Part shown: positions 7,686 through 15,968 of the stretch, one piece after another
Position numbering within the stretch: the stretch's first letter is position 1
Layout: each line of letters begins with the position of its first letter
Source of the DNA: Aliarcobacter sp.
Lineage (GTDB): Bacteria; Campylobacterota; Campylobacteria; Campylobacterales; Arcobacteraceae
Direction of reading: 5' to 3'
Assembly: GCA_023268955.1 (NCBI GenBank)
Contig: JALRJW010000176.1
Span: 1 to 29,458, forward strand
Length of the DNA: 29,458 nucleotides
Notes under the pieces: model-generated
The model's input: only the letters and a program-made list of their open reading frames with translations
What the model was told of the DNA's origin: nothing
Database searches by the model: none
Made by a program: the position numbers and the translations under genes

Positions 7686-8372
7686 ATGAAATATTTTGAA
7701 AAATTGAATTACTCTTTTTTATTTTGGTTTTATTTTGCTCTAATTACAATAATACTTAGAGAATATTACTTTGAAGAAAAGATATATATTTATCATATAT
7801 TCCCATCAAAAATTGATATATTATTTTCACTTGCTTTTTTTGGGTTTATTATATATTCATTTACAGTTTTTGTTTTAGTTTTAAAAAAATCAAAAAATAC
7901 TAAAACTAACTCTTTTTTAGTATTTATTGGAAACTTAACTATTACTCTTCATTTAGCTTATACAACTTATCAAAGTTACAGCCTAATAAATTTAACCTTG
8001 TTAAAGGATTATCATATCTCAACGCAAATTAAGGAATTAAGAAAAACTCTCCCTATAAGTGTAAATAGTTTTACTGATTTAATTGATATTTCCAAAAATG
8101 AAAATCAAATTTCATATATCTATAAACTTAATAAACTAAAAATAGATATAGAAACTTTAGATTTGAGAAGTTTTAAAAATGGTATCCATGAATCACTTTG
8201 CAATGAAAATTATAGTTTAGATGTTTTAAAACATAACTATACTTTAAATTACAAATATTTAGATAAAAACAAAGAAAAAATAATTGATGTTAATACTACT
8301 AAAGAGGATTGTGGTGATAGCATTTATGATTTAGATTATTTAAAATTAATAATGACTGATAAGAAAATATAA
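7686..8372 (+). CDS. Membrane protein with periplasmic domain, unrecognised
   Basis: The 228-residue protein has three predicted membrane helices (about residues 8-25, 45-66 and 77-95) and then a soluble domain of about 125 residues. The domain contains the spaced pattern 'ISYIYKLNKL', 'ESLCNEN', 'LNYKYLDKNKEKI' and 'TTKEDCGDS'. I have seen similar C-x(n)-Y-x-Y-x-D-x(n)-D-C layouts in periplasmic domains of uncharacterised proteins, with the two cysteines (about 178 and 209) likely forming a disulfide, but I cannot name the family. ATG is preceded by AGGATT. The gene starts 7 bp after the TonB-like gene and ends in a clear terminator, so the two form a two-gene transcript. A link to TonB function is possible but unproven. 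Confidence 0.8.
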   Translation: MKYFEKLNYSFLFWFYFALITIILREYYFEEKIYIYHIFPSKIDILFSLAFFGFIIYSFTVFVLVLKKSKNTKTNSFLVFIGNLTITLHLAYTTYQSYSLINLTLLKDYHISTQIKELRKTLPISVNSFTDLIDISKNENQISYIYKLNKLKIDIETLDLRSFKNGIHESLCNENYSLDVLKHNYTLNYKYLDKNKEKIIDVNTTKEDCGDSIYDLDYLKLIMTDKKI

Positions 8373-8390
8373 ATTTATTATCAGTTTTTT
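8355..8390 (+). terminator. Intrinsic terminator
   Basis: Inverted repeat ACTGATAA / TTATCAGT with a 15-nt A/T loop followed by six T. The left arm overlaps the last codons of the preceding membrane-protein gene. It ends the TonB-like transcript just before convergent rodA. Confidence 0.65.
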
Positions 8391-8392
8391 AA

Positions 8393-9499
8393 TTATAATT
8401 TTCTTTCAAAATTATACATGTCCATATATTTAAAAGCTATGAGATTTTCTAAAATAGCAAATATTATAACAAAATTTATAAATGAACTTCCACCATATGA
8501 AAACATAGGCAAAGGCAAGCCTACAACAGGTGCAAATCCTATTACCATTAAGATATTTACACTCATATTTAGAAATATCAATAATGCTAATCCTGATGCA
8601 AAAACCCGTATGACATAATCATCTTTGTAGTAATAATTCATGGTTAATAAATGCATAATTATTAAAATATAAATAAATAATAATCCTAATGCTCCTACAA
8701 AACCATACCTTTCAACTAAATATGCAAAAATAAAGTCACTAGTTGCAATTGGTAAAAATTTCAACTGAGTTTGTGTTGCATTTTGACTATCTTTTCCTGT
8801 TAATCCACCAGAACCAATTGCAATAATTGATTGTTGAACGTGATAACTAGGTTTTTCAGAAATAAAATCAACAATTCTCTTTTTTTGATAATCTTTTATC
8901 AAATATGTATAAATAAATGGTGAAGATATTCCAATAACTAAAATAATTGTCGCCCAAATTCTCCAATTTACTCCAACTATGAATAAAATTCCATAACCTA
9001 CCAACAACATTATAAGTGCAGTCCCTAAATCAGGCTCTTTAGCAATCAAAATAAAAGGTAATAATATGTAAAAAGAGATGTGCATAAAATCTTTTAAATT
9101 ATAACCTTCAGCGGGTGGTGGTTTTGAATGAATCAAATACCCAAGCATCAAAATATAAACAGGTTTTATAAGTTCAGATGGTTGCATAGTAGTACCTAAA
9201 AATGGAACACTAATCCATCTTTTAGCACCTAATTTTGTTACACCCCAAAACTCAACAGCTAAAAGTAAAAATATACCAATCCAATATAAAACTGGTATAA
9301 GTCTTAGTTTTTTTCTAATGGGTAAAATAAATACCACAAAAAATGCAACAATGCTAATAGTAAAGTACATTAATTGTTTATTTGCTAATATTTCATTTGT
9401 TTCACTAATTAAAATATGAGATAGTAAAATCAATGGTAAAATATAAATAATTAATAAATAATCAAAATGTGAAATAATTCTTTTATCAATAAATCTCAT
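8393..9499 (-). CDS. rodA: Rod-shape peptidoglycan glycosyltransferase RodA
   Basis: RodA (MrdB) is a SEDS-family polymerase that makes glycan strands during cell elongation, working with PBP2. From MRFIDKR the protein is 368 residues, close to E. coli RodA (370), and contains about ten membrane helices. SEDS landmarks are present: KEPDLGTALI, PSYHVQQSIIAIGSGGLTGKD, LPIATSDFIFAYLVERYGF with the essential Asp at residue 255, and PVVGLPLPMFSYGGSS. The open frame extends upstream to 9550, but that start would overlap rluA-family coding sequence and adds no typical residues, so ATG 9499 is preferred. No strong Shine-Dalgarno is seen. The gene is divergent from the pseudouridine synthase gene with only 19 bp between starts. 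The same neighbour exists in C. jejuni (mrdB). Confidence 0.95.
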   Translation of the reverse strand: MRFIDKRIISHFDYLLIIYILPLILLSHILISETNEILANKQLMYFTISIVAFFVVFILPIRKKLRLIPVLYWIGIFLLLAVEFWGVTKLGAKRWISVPFLGTTMQPSELIKPVYILMLGYLIHSKPPPAEGYNLKDFMHISFYILLPFILIAKEPDLGTALIMLLVGYGILFIVGVNWRIWATIILVIGISSPFIYTYLIKDYQKKRIVDFISEKPSYHVQQSIIAIGSGGLTGKDSQNATQTQLKFLPIATSDFIFAYLVERYGFVGALGLLFIYILIIMHLLTMNYYYKDDYVIRVFASGLALLIFLNMSVNILMVIGFAPVVGLPLPMFSYGGSSFINFVIIFAILENLIAFKYMDMYNFERKL

Positions 9500-9518
9500 G
9501 ACGAAAGAGTAGCTAAAA

Positions 9519-10505
9519 ATGGATAAAAATTTTATTGTAACGCAAGCCAATAGACTTGATAAGTTCCTTGCTTTAAATATTGACGCATCTAGAAATCAAA
9601 TTGAACAACTAATTAAAAAAGGTTTTGTAAGTGTTGATGGTAAAGAAACTGTTAAAACTGGTTTAAAATTAAAAGAAAATCAAGAAATAACCGTAATTTT
9701 TCCAGAAGCAGAATTAAATCCTCTTAAAGATGAAAAATTTGTGCAAGAATCACTTGAAGGAAAAGATGTAGAAATTATTTATGAAGATGATGATATTTTA
9801 GTTTTAAATAAACCTTATAATCTAACTGTTCATGATGCCCCAAGTGTAAAAGATGCAACTTTAGTTGACTGGCTAAAACTTAAAAACATTTCACTTTCAA
9901 CAATTAGTGGAGAAGAAAGACATGGAATAGTTCATAGGCTTGATAAGGGAACAAGCGGTGTTATGGTTGTAGCCAAAAACAATAAAGCCCATGAAAAATT
10001 AAGTGAACAACTTCAAAATAAAACAATGGGTAGATACTATCTAGCAATTATAGACTTACCACTAAAAGATGATATCATTGTTAATAAGCCTATAGGAAGA
10101 AATCCAAATAACAGACTTAAAATGTCAATACAAGAAAATGGAAGAGATGCTAAATCTGCTTTTGCAAAACTAAATCTAAGTAATAACGAAAATTTTGAAT
10201 TAATAGCTGCTAAATTATTTACAGGTAGAACTCACCAGATAAGAGTACATTTAAATACGATAAATAGGCATATTCTTGGTGATAATTTATATGATTTTAA
10301 GGGCGAATTAAATAAAATAAATAGATTTTATTTACACGCATATAATTTATATTTAACTCATCCATCTTCAAATGAACAGATGAGTTTTAAAGCTAAATTA
10401 CCAGAAGATATGAATAATTTTTTAGAAAAAAACTTTGAGATTAAGGAAGTATATGAACAGATATCTACAGACAATATTCTTAGGCGCTTCGATAGCTTTA
10501 TTTAG
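9519..10505 (+). CDS. RluA-family 23S rRNA pseudouridine synthase
   Basis: It isomerises uridine to pseudouridine in RNA, most likely 23S rRNA as RluD/RluC do. The 328-residue protein has an N-terminal S4 RNA-binding domain (about 8-65, RLDKFLALNIDASRNQIEQLIKKG) and the catalytic domain with DDDILVLNKPYNLTVH near 90-105, the active-site motif HRLDKGTSG at 139-147 (catalytic Asp142) and the TGRTHQIRVHL motif. The ATG has an AAAGAG site. It is the first gene of a seven-gene run. Its last 53 bp overlap the start of the flpA-like gene. The C. jejuni counterpart (Cj1280c, from memory) is in the same order. Which uridine it modifies cannot be told from sequence, hence no gene symbol. Confidence 0.93.
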   Translation: MDKNFIVTQANRLDKFLALNIDASRNQIEQLIKKGFVSVDGKETVKTGLKLKENQEITVIFPEAELNPLKDEKFVQESLEGKDVEIIYEDDDILVLNKPYNLTVHDAPSVKDATLVDWLKLKNISLSTISGEERHGIVHRLDKGTSGVMVVAKNNKAHEKLSEQLQNKTMGRYYLAIIDLPLKDDIIVNKPIGRNPNNRLKMSIQENGRDAKSAFAKLNLSNNENFELIAAKLFTGRTHQIRVHLNTINRHILGDNLYDFKGELNKINRFYLHAYNLYLTHPSSNEQMSFKAKLPEDMNNFLEKNFEIKEVYEQISTDNILRRFDSFI

Positions 10506-11739
10506 TACAGGATGTACTACAAACTTAAACAACGCATTTAATCCATCTTCTCCAAAAATTAATCAAACATTAGAAGTTGTTGATTTTGATTCAATAAGAT
10601 CAATTCCAGATATTGATTCTATTGCATTTGAATGGAAAAAAGTTGATGATCCAAATGTTATAGGTTATAATTTTTACAGAGCAAATATGCACAAAGATGG
10701 TAGAAAACTTATTTTAATAGATCAAATAAATAATAAATACATTACTCATTTTGTTGATAAAAATCTAGAACCAAATACTAAATATGTTTATCAAATTACT
10801 GCAAAAGCAAACGATGGAAGTGAGTCTAAATCAACTATAGCTTATACAGTTCAAACATTACCAAGACTAGAAGCAGTAAGTTTTGTTCAAGCTTTATCAG
10901 AACTACCTAACAGAATTAAACTAGTTTGGAGACCCCATGAGAATCAAAGAATATCTCACTATGAAGTTGAAAAACTAAATACTAAAGATAATAGATGGTC
11001 TAAATTAGCAAAAATAGACGGAAGACTTAATGTTGAATACATTGATTATAAACTTGATAATAATGCTACATTTACATATAGAATTATAGCTTATACTCAT
11101 GATAATATTGCATCTATGCCTAGTGAGCAAGTTACAGCTACTACAAAACCTTTACCATTAGCTGCAACAAATGTTATGGCTTCACAAGATCAACCTAAGA
11201 AAATTATTTTGACTTGGAACTTGTCTTCTACACCAGATGTTGTGAAATATGAAATTTTAAGAAGTCCTTTTAGAAGTTTAGGATTTAGTAAAATTTACGA
11301 AACAGATAGTCAAACAACAAATTTTATAGATATGATTGATGAAGATGGGAAAGAGTATTTTTATAAAGTTATATCTATAGACAAAGATCTATTAAAAAGT
11401 AAAGATAATTTAGATTCAATCAAAGGTATAACTTTAACAAAACCTGCAAAACCAATAATGACATTAGCTCAAATCCAAGGAAATAAAGCTATCCTAAATT
11501 GGAATGCAGGTGATAACAGAGCAATATCATATAATATTTATAAAGAGACTAAAATTGGTTTTTTTAACTCAAAATTAGAAAAATTTACAGATATTAAAGA
11601 TTTAAGATTTGAGGACACTGATATTATAAGTGGAGTTGAATATAAGTATACTATTCAATCAAATGATGAATATGGACTTATGTCAGAGCAAACAGATAGC
11701 GCAAATCTAATATTACCAAAAAAAGAGATACTTCAATAG
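10453..11739 (+). CDS. flpA: FlpA-type fibronectin-III lipoprotein
   Basis: Homologue of C. jejuni FlpA (Cj1279c), a surface lipoprotein that binds host fibronectin. ATG 10453 with TAAGGAAG upstream gives 428 residues; the frame opens 18 bp earlier but without that site. A lipoprotein signal ends in FSTGC with Cys21 as the lipidation site. The mature part is four fibronectin type III-like repeats (about 45-135, 136-237, 238-335 and 336-428), each with the W...D/N....Y.(I/V/F) pattern. In repeat 2, residues 159-167 read WRPHENQRI, aligned with the reported fibronectin-binding motif WRPHPDFRV at nearly the same position in FlpA. It lies between the pseudouridine synthase and trmB, as in C. jejuni. 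Host binding here is inference. Confidence 0.88.
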   Translation: MNRYLQTIFLGASIALFSTGCTTNLNNAFNPSSPKINQTLEVVDFDSIRSIPDIDSIAFEWKKVDDPNVIGYNFYRANMHKDGRKLILIDQINNKYITHFVDKNLEPNTKYVYQITAKANDGSESKSTIAYTVQTLPRLEAVSFVQALSELPNRIKLVWRPHENQRISHYEVEKLNTKDNRWSKLAKIDGRLNVEYIDYKLDNNATFTYRIIAYTHDNIASMPSEQVTATTKPLPLAATNVMASQDQPKKIILTWNLSSTPDVVKYEILRSPFRSLGFSKIYETDSQTTNFIDMIDEDGKEYFYKVISIDKDLLKSKDNLDSIKGITLTKPAKPIMTLAQIQGNKAILNWNAGDNRAISYNIYKETKIGFFNSKLEKFTDIKDLRFEDTDIISGVEYKYTIQSNDEYGLMSEQTDSANLILPKKEILQ

Positions 11740-12939
11740 ATGCCTCATATATTTACAGAATCATTAAACTTAATAGATACTCCATCTTCAAAAGATGGAG
11801 TTGATTTTGAATTCATTGCTAAGTCATATGAAATTCAAGAACATAGACAAACAGAATATAAAATCTCAACAAAAATTAATAATAAACAATATCTTATTAA
11901 TTTTAGAGATAAAGGAAATAGTTTTTTATTAAAACCTGATTTAATTACTAGAATATCACCAGTAGGATTATTAAAAAAAGGTTTAAATGCATATGTAAAT
12001 ATTTCAAATTCCAATGTTATATCTTCAAATACATCAGATTTAAAGATAAAAAAAGAGATTCAAGATGAATATCTAAAAGATATTAACTATTTTGTTGATG
12101 ATTTTAAAACTAATAAAGAGATTCAAATTGAAGTTGGATTTGGTAGCGGAAGACACTTAATTCATCAAGCAAAAAAAAATCCAAATGTTCAATTTATAGG
12201 TATTGAAATTCATACACCATCAATAGAGCAACTATTAAAAAATCTTCATATACAAGGTATTGAAAACGTTTTAGTCGTAAATTACGACGCAAGACTTTTT
12301 ATGGAATTTATTGACTCAAATCAAGTTGGTAAAATCTTTGTTCACTTTCCTGTTCCTTGGGATAAAAAACCCCATAGAAGAATCTATTCTAATGAATTCA
12401 TAAACGAAGCGTTAAGGGTTTTAAAAATTGATGGAACTTTAGAATTAAGAACGGATAGCCGAAAATATTTTGATTATTGCGTTGAACTTCTTACAAATCT
12501 TCCAAAAGGAAATATTTCTATAGATATTAACAAAGATTTAGAAGTTTCTAGCAAATATGAAGATAGATGGAAAAAAATGGGTAAAAATATTTATGATGTA
12601 GTTTTAACTTCATTTAATGAAGATTTACCTAGAAAAATTGACAAAGACTTCTCTTTTGATGGAAAAATTGAAAACTTCGATTTAATAAAATTATTTGATA
12701 ATTTACCAAGAAAATCTATGGTAATGGATGGATATTTTGTTCATTTCATTAATACATTCAAAATTTTAAATGAAGAAAATTCAGGTTTAATTGAAGTTAC
12801 ATTTGGAAATTTTGATAGACCTGTTAGCAAATATATTTTAGTAAAAGATGGTAAGTTTTCATACTATCAAGGAAATCCTATTCCAACTTCATCAAATAAT
12901 ATTGCCCATAAAAAAATAAAAGAGATACTTTTTACATGA
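11740..12939 (+). CDS. trmB: tRNA (guanine-N7-)-methyltransferase
   Basis: TrmB makes 7-methylguanosine at position 46 of tRNA using S-adenosylmethionine. The class I methyltransferase glycine loop EVGFGSGRHL is at 131-140, followed by the acidic FIGIEIH strand end at 152-158 that holds the SAM ribose. HFPVPWDKKPHRRIYS further on is the TrmB-specific catalytic motif, and LRTDSRKYFDYCVE follows. The protein is 399 residues, against 239 in E. coli, with about 100 extra residues at the N-terminus and about 80 at the C-terminus, as in the C. jejuni relative. The ATG directly abuts the flpA stop and the end overlaps ftsE by 4 bp (ATGA), so translation is coupled in one operon. Confidence 0.95.
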   Translation: MPHIFTESLNLIDTPSSKDGVDFEFIAKSYEIQEHRQTEYKISTKINNKQYLINFRDKGNSFLLKPDLITRISPVGLLKKGLNAYVNISNSNVISSNTSDLKIKKEIQDEYLKDINYFVDDFKTNKEIQIEVGFGSGRHLIHQAKKNPNVQFIGIEIHTPSIEQLLKNLHIQGIENVLVVNYDARLFMEFIDSNQVGKIFVHFPVPWDKKPHRRIYSNEFINEALRVLKIDGTLELRTDSRKYFDYCVELLTNLPKGNISIDINKDLEVSSKYEDRWKKMGKNIYDVVLTSFNEDLPRKIDKDFSFDGKIENFDLIKLFDNLPRKSMVMDGYFVHFINTFKILNEENSGLIEVTFGNFDRPVSKYILVKDGKFSYYQGNPIPTSSNNIAHKKIKEILFT

Positions 12940-13598
12940 TTACAGCTAAGAATATCTACTTATCATATGATGACAATAAATACGTTATAAAAAAAGGAAA
13001 CTTTTTTGTAAAACCTAAAGAGTTTATTTTTATAGGTGGAAATTCTGGTAGTGGTAAATCTACTCTTTTAAAATCATTTTACGGAGAAATACCATTAAAG
13101 CATGGTAGTTTAAAAATTGATGGTCAAGAAGTATTTGGAATTTCTGGTCAAAAATTAAGACAGTTAAGAAAAGATATTGGAATTATTTTTCAAGATTACA
13201 AACTTGTAAATGAGTTTACAATTGAAGAAAATATTATGATTCCATTAAAAATAAATGGCTATTCAAATGATATTTGTAAATCACAAGCAGCTAAATTATT
13301 ATCTCACGTTAAACTATCTCATAGAGCTGGTTTTCATCCAAATGAACTAAGTGGTGGGGAACAGCAAAGAGTTGCTGTTGCAAGAGCTTTAGCTCATAAT
13401 CCAAAAATTATTATTGCAGATGAGCCTACGGGAAATCTTGATGATTTTTCAGCTGATGTTGTATGGAATTTATTAAAGGGTGCAAATGAACAACTTGGAA
13501 TAACAATAGTTGTTGTAACTCATAGAGTGCCTAAAAATTTAGGTATTAAATTTAGACAACTTTCTATTGAGGATGGTATTATATATGAAGTCTCTTAG
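12936..13598 (+). CDS. ftsE: Cell division ATP-binding protein FtsE
   Basis: FtsE is the ABC ATPase that, with membrane partner FtsX, transmits a division signal to peptidoglycan hydrolase activators in the periplasm. The 220-residue protein carries Walker A GGNSGSGKST at 34-43, Q-loop FQDYKLV at 85-91, signature LSGGEQQR at 138-145, Walker B IIIADEPTGNLD near 158-169 and the switch histidine in VVVTHR. Size and motif spacing match FtsE. It overlaps trmB by 4 bp upstream and ftsX by 14 bp downstream. Pairing with ftsX and then an EnvC-like gene makes the FtsE identity much firmer than the ATPase sequence alone, which resembles LolD and MacB. Confidence 0.93.
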   Translation: MITAKNIYLSYDDNKYVIKKGNFFVKPKEFIFIGGNSGSGKSTLLKSFYGEIPLKHGSLKIDGQEVFGISGQKLRQLRKDIGIIFQDYKLVNEFTIEENIMIPLKINGYSNDICKSQAAKLLSHVKLSHRAGFHPNELSGGEQQRVAVARALAHNPKIIIADEPTGNLDDFSADVVWNLLKGANEQLGITIVVVTHRVPKNLGIKFRQLSIEDGIIYEVS

Positions 13599-14403
13599 AA
13601 ATTTTCTTGCTTTTTTAATTCCATTACTTTCAATGTTAGTTACATTTTCAATTTTTTTATTGATTACTAATGTAGTTAATAGCTACAAAGAAAAAATTGC
13701 AAATGATTATTCAATAGTAATAGTTGCTAACACACCAATTATTGAAGATAATTTTAAATCATTAGCTGGAATAGATGTGGATAGAATAGAAGCTCTAGGA
13801 AAAGAAAATATAATCAATAATATCAAAAGTAATTTATCAAAAAGTTCAGTTGATTTACTTGAGAAAAAGTTGCCATTTTTTTATCAAATCTATTTAGAAG
13901 AGTTTCCAACTTCTACACAATTAAATCAAATAAATAATGAATTAAATAACAATAGAAATATTAGAAATGTAGAAATATTTTCAAAGGATCACAATCAAAT
14001 ATATTTATTATTATTGCTTTTAAACTCTATTTCTTTCATATTGTTTTTTATTATTACAATTTTTGCTATAATAATTTTGGCTAAACAAATAAAATTATGG
14101 TTCCATGAACATAGAACTAGAATAACAATTTTAAGGTTACATGGAGCATCTATTATTTACAGTGCATCTTCAATTATTAATTATGCAATATTAAGTTCAT
14201 TTACTGCATTTGTAATTGTTGCTGGTTTTTATTATTACACTATAAATAATTTAGGTGTTCTTTTCCCTATTGAATTGCAAGAGATTCTAGTTGTGAGAAT
14301 TGATTATATATTTGACATTATTAAAATGTTTTTATTATCTTTTATAATTTCAATTTGCACAATTTTTGGAGTATTATTCAAATATAAGATAGACAATGAC
14401 TAA
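13585..14403 (+). CDS. ftsX: Cell division membrane protein FtsX
   Basis: FtsX is the membrane half of the FtsEX complex and contacts a periplasmic coiled-coil protein through its large first loop. Starting at MKSLRNFLAF the product is 272 residues. One helix lies near the N-terminus (about 6-27), a periplasmic loop of roughly 120 residues follows, then three helices (about 142-165, 190-217 and 240-263). That is the FtsX topology. The segment RLHGASIIYSASSIINY matches the FtsX/MacB-type permease motif region. The frame opens 18 bp upstream, but MKSLRN fits better and has GAGG at 13569-13572. It overlaps ftsE by 14 bp and the EnvC-like gene by 8 bp. Confidence 0.9.
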   Translation: MKSLRNFLAFLIPLLSMLVTFSIFLLITNVVNSYKEKIANDYSIVIVANTPIIEDNFKSLAGIDVDRIEALGKENIINNIKSNLSKSSVDLLEKKLPFFYQIYLEEFPTSTQLNQINNELNNNRNIRNVEIFSKDHNQIYLLLLLLNSISFILFFIITIFAIIILAKQIKLWFHEHRTRITILRLHGASIIYSASSIINYAILSSFTAFVIVAGFYYYTINNLGVLFPIELQEILVVRIDYIFDIIKMFLLSFIISICTIFGVLFKYKIDND

Positions 14404-15706
14404 AAAAATATTTATTTCGACATTACTTAGTATTTCACTGTTAACATCAAGTACAATAGATACTAAAATCAGTAATAACAAAAAAATATTAAATGAAAAT
14501 AGTTCTATTGAAAACAAAACAAAACTTAAAATTAAAGAATTAGCTGCAAGAATAGAAAAGCAAAACAGTGATTTAGAAAAACTTGAAGCAGATATAAATT
14601 CCATTGATAATGATATTAAAAAACATGAAGATTTATTAAATCAATCTCAACAAAGACTTGATGATTTAAAAGAAAAATCATCATATTTAAAAAAACAAAA
14701 GACTCAAAATGAGTCTCAAATTGTTGACACTATAATCCAAGACTTTACAAGTTCTATTGCCCTAAAACTTGCATCAAAAATTAATTTAAAAGAGATGTTA
14801 GATAAAGAAATCTATACAATTCTATCTGAAAATTCGAAGGATGAAATTTTAAGACTAGATAATTCTTATGAATTAGTTAGTAATAACACTTTTAAAAACA
14901 AAGAAACCATAAAAAAAATCACTGACTATATAAAAGAAAGAGAAGATACTAAAAAGACATTAAATTCTCTTGTTCTAAAGCATACTTCTTCTTTGGAAAA
15001 CCTTGAAATTCAACATAGGGTATATCAACAAGAATTAAAAAAAGTAATTCAACAGCAAGAATCTTTAAAAGATCTATTATCTGAATTAAATATCTTAAAG
15101 AAAAAAGAGATTGAAAAAGAAAAAGATAGACAAGAAAAACTTGCAAAATTAAAGTTTGAAAGAGAAAAAATTGCAAGGCAAAAACAAGAAGAGAAAAAAA
15201 ATTCAAATTCTAAAATAACTACTGCAAAAGAAATAAATGATTCTTATGCTAATAATGTTGATTTAGATGATGTTAGAAAAATTGGATCATCTACTTCAGG
15301 AATTAAAATAACTAGATACAATGGTGATAAAACTATCGCTCCATTAAAAGATTTTGAAGTTGTGAAAAGTTTTGGGACATATTATGACCCTGTTTATAAA
15401 ATTAAACTATTTAATGAATCAATTGTTTTAAAAACAAAAGAGCCTAAAGCAAAAGTTGTAACTGTTTTAAATGGTAAAATAGTTTATGCAAAGAAAAATG
15501 CAGGTATGTTAGAAAATGTTGTAATTGTTCAACATCAAAATGGATTGCATACTATTTATTCTCATTTAGATGAGATTGCTCCAACATTAAAAGTTGGGAA
15601 ATGGGTTAAAAAAGGTTATGTTGTTGGAAGAGTAAATGATAGTTTGATGTTTCAAGCAACAAAAAACTCTTATCATATTAATCCAGAAGACTTATTTAGC
15701 ATTTAA
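14396..15706 (+). CDS. EnvC-like coiled-coil protein with degenerate LytM domain
   Basis: A 436-residue secreted protein: signal peptide at the N-terminus (about 1-20), long coiled coil with Lys/Glu/Gln-rich heptads (about 30-280, with a break near 105-170), and a C-terminal LytM (peptidase M23) domain from about 300. In active LytM enzymes zinc is held by H-x3-D and by the last His of H-x-H. Here the first site reads FNESIV (Asn340 and Val344), and the H-x-H region is lost (SYHINPEDLF); only the YSH390 histidine remains. This is the condition of EnvC, which activates amidases but does not cut peptidoglycan itself. Its place directly after ftsEX with an 8-bp overlap agrees. It is usually annotated as an M23 peptidase; I judge it inactive and an amidase activator by inference. 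Confidence 0.88.
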   Translation: MTKKIFISTLLSISLLTSSTIDTKISNNKKILNENSSIENKTKLKIKELAARIEKQNSDLEKLEADINSIDNDIKKHEDLLNQSQQRLDDLKEKSSYLKKQKTQNESQIVDTIIQDFTSSIALKLASKINLKEMLDKEIYTILSENSKDEILRLDNSYELVSNNTFKNKETIKKITDYIKEREDTKKTLNSLVLKHTSSLENLEIQHRVYQQELKKVIQQQESLKDLLSELNILKKKEIEKEKDRQEKLAKLKFEREKIARQKQEEKKNSNSKITTAKEINDSYANNVDLDDVRKIGSSTSGIKITRYNGDKTIAPLKDFEVVKSFGTYYDPVYKIKLFNESIVLKTKEPKAKVVTVLNGKIVYAKKNAGMLENVVIVQHQNGLHTIYSHLDEIAPTLKVGKWVKKGYVVGRVNDSLMFQATKNSYHINPEDLFSI

Positions 15707-15726
15707 TAAAGAAAAAAAGAGAACTA

Positions 15727-15912
15727 ATGAAATATAAACATATTATTTTAATAAGTCTTATTACACTTATGTTTCAAGGATGCATTGTAGGTGATGTTGT
15801 TGCATTGCCATTTAGAGTTACAGGTGCAGTTGTAAATGTTGTTGCGCCCGATGCAGTTGGTGATGCAATCTCTGGAACGGGTGATGTTCTAGATGCAGCA
15901 ATACCATTTTAA
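15727..15912 (+). CDS. Small lipoprotein (NF038104-type)
   Basis: A 61-residue lipoprotein. The signal sequence MKYKHIILISLITLMFQGC ends in a lipobox-like FQGC with Cys19. The short mature part is hydrophobic and Gly/Val/Ala-rich, with ALPFRVTGAVVNVVAPDAVGD, then GTGDVLDAAIPF, a pattern I associate with the small NF038104 lipoprotein family of unknown role. It starts 20 bp after the EnvC-like gene and has an AAAGAGA site, so it is likely the last gene of the ftsEX run. It was long overlooked in annotations because of its size. No function is known to me. Confidence 0.75.
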   Translation: MKYKHIILISLITLMFQGCIVGDVVALPFRVTGAVVNVVAPDAVGDAISGTGDVLDAAIPF

Positions 15913-15968
15913 CAAAATTATATTTTCAAATAAACTAAGGATATACTATTATTTTACATGACAAAAAC

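Noticed and set aside
9500..9550. Upstream extension of rodA to 9550
   Set aside because: It would overlap the start of the pseudouridine synthase gene and adds 17 residues not typical of RodA; ATG 9499 gives the normal length.
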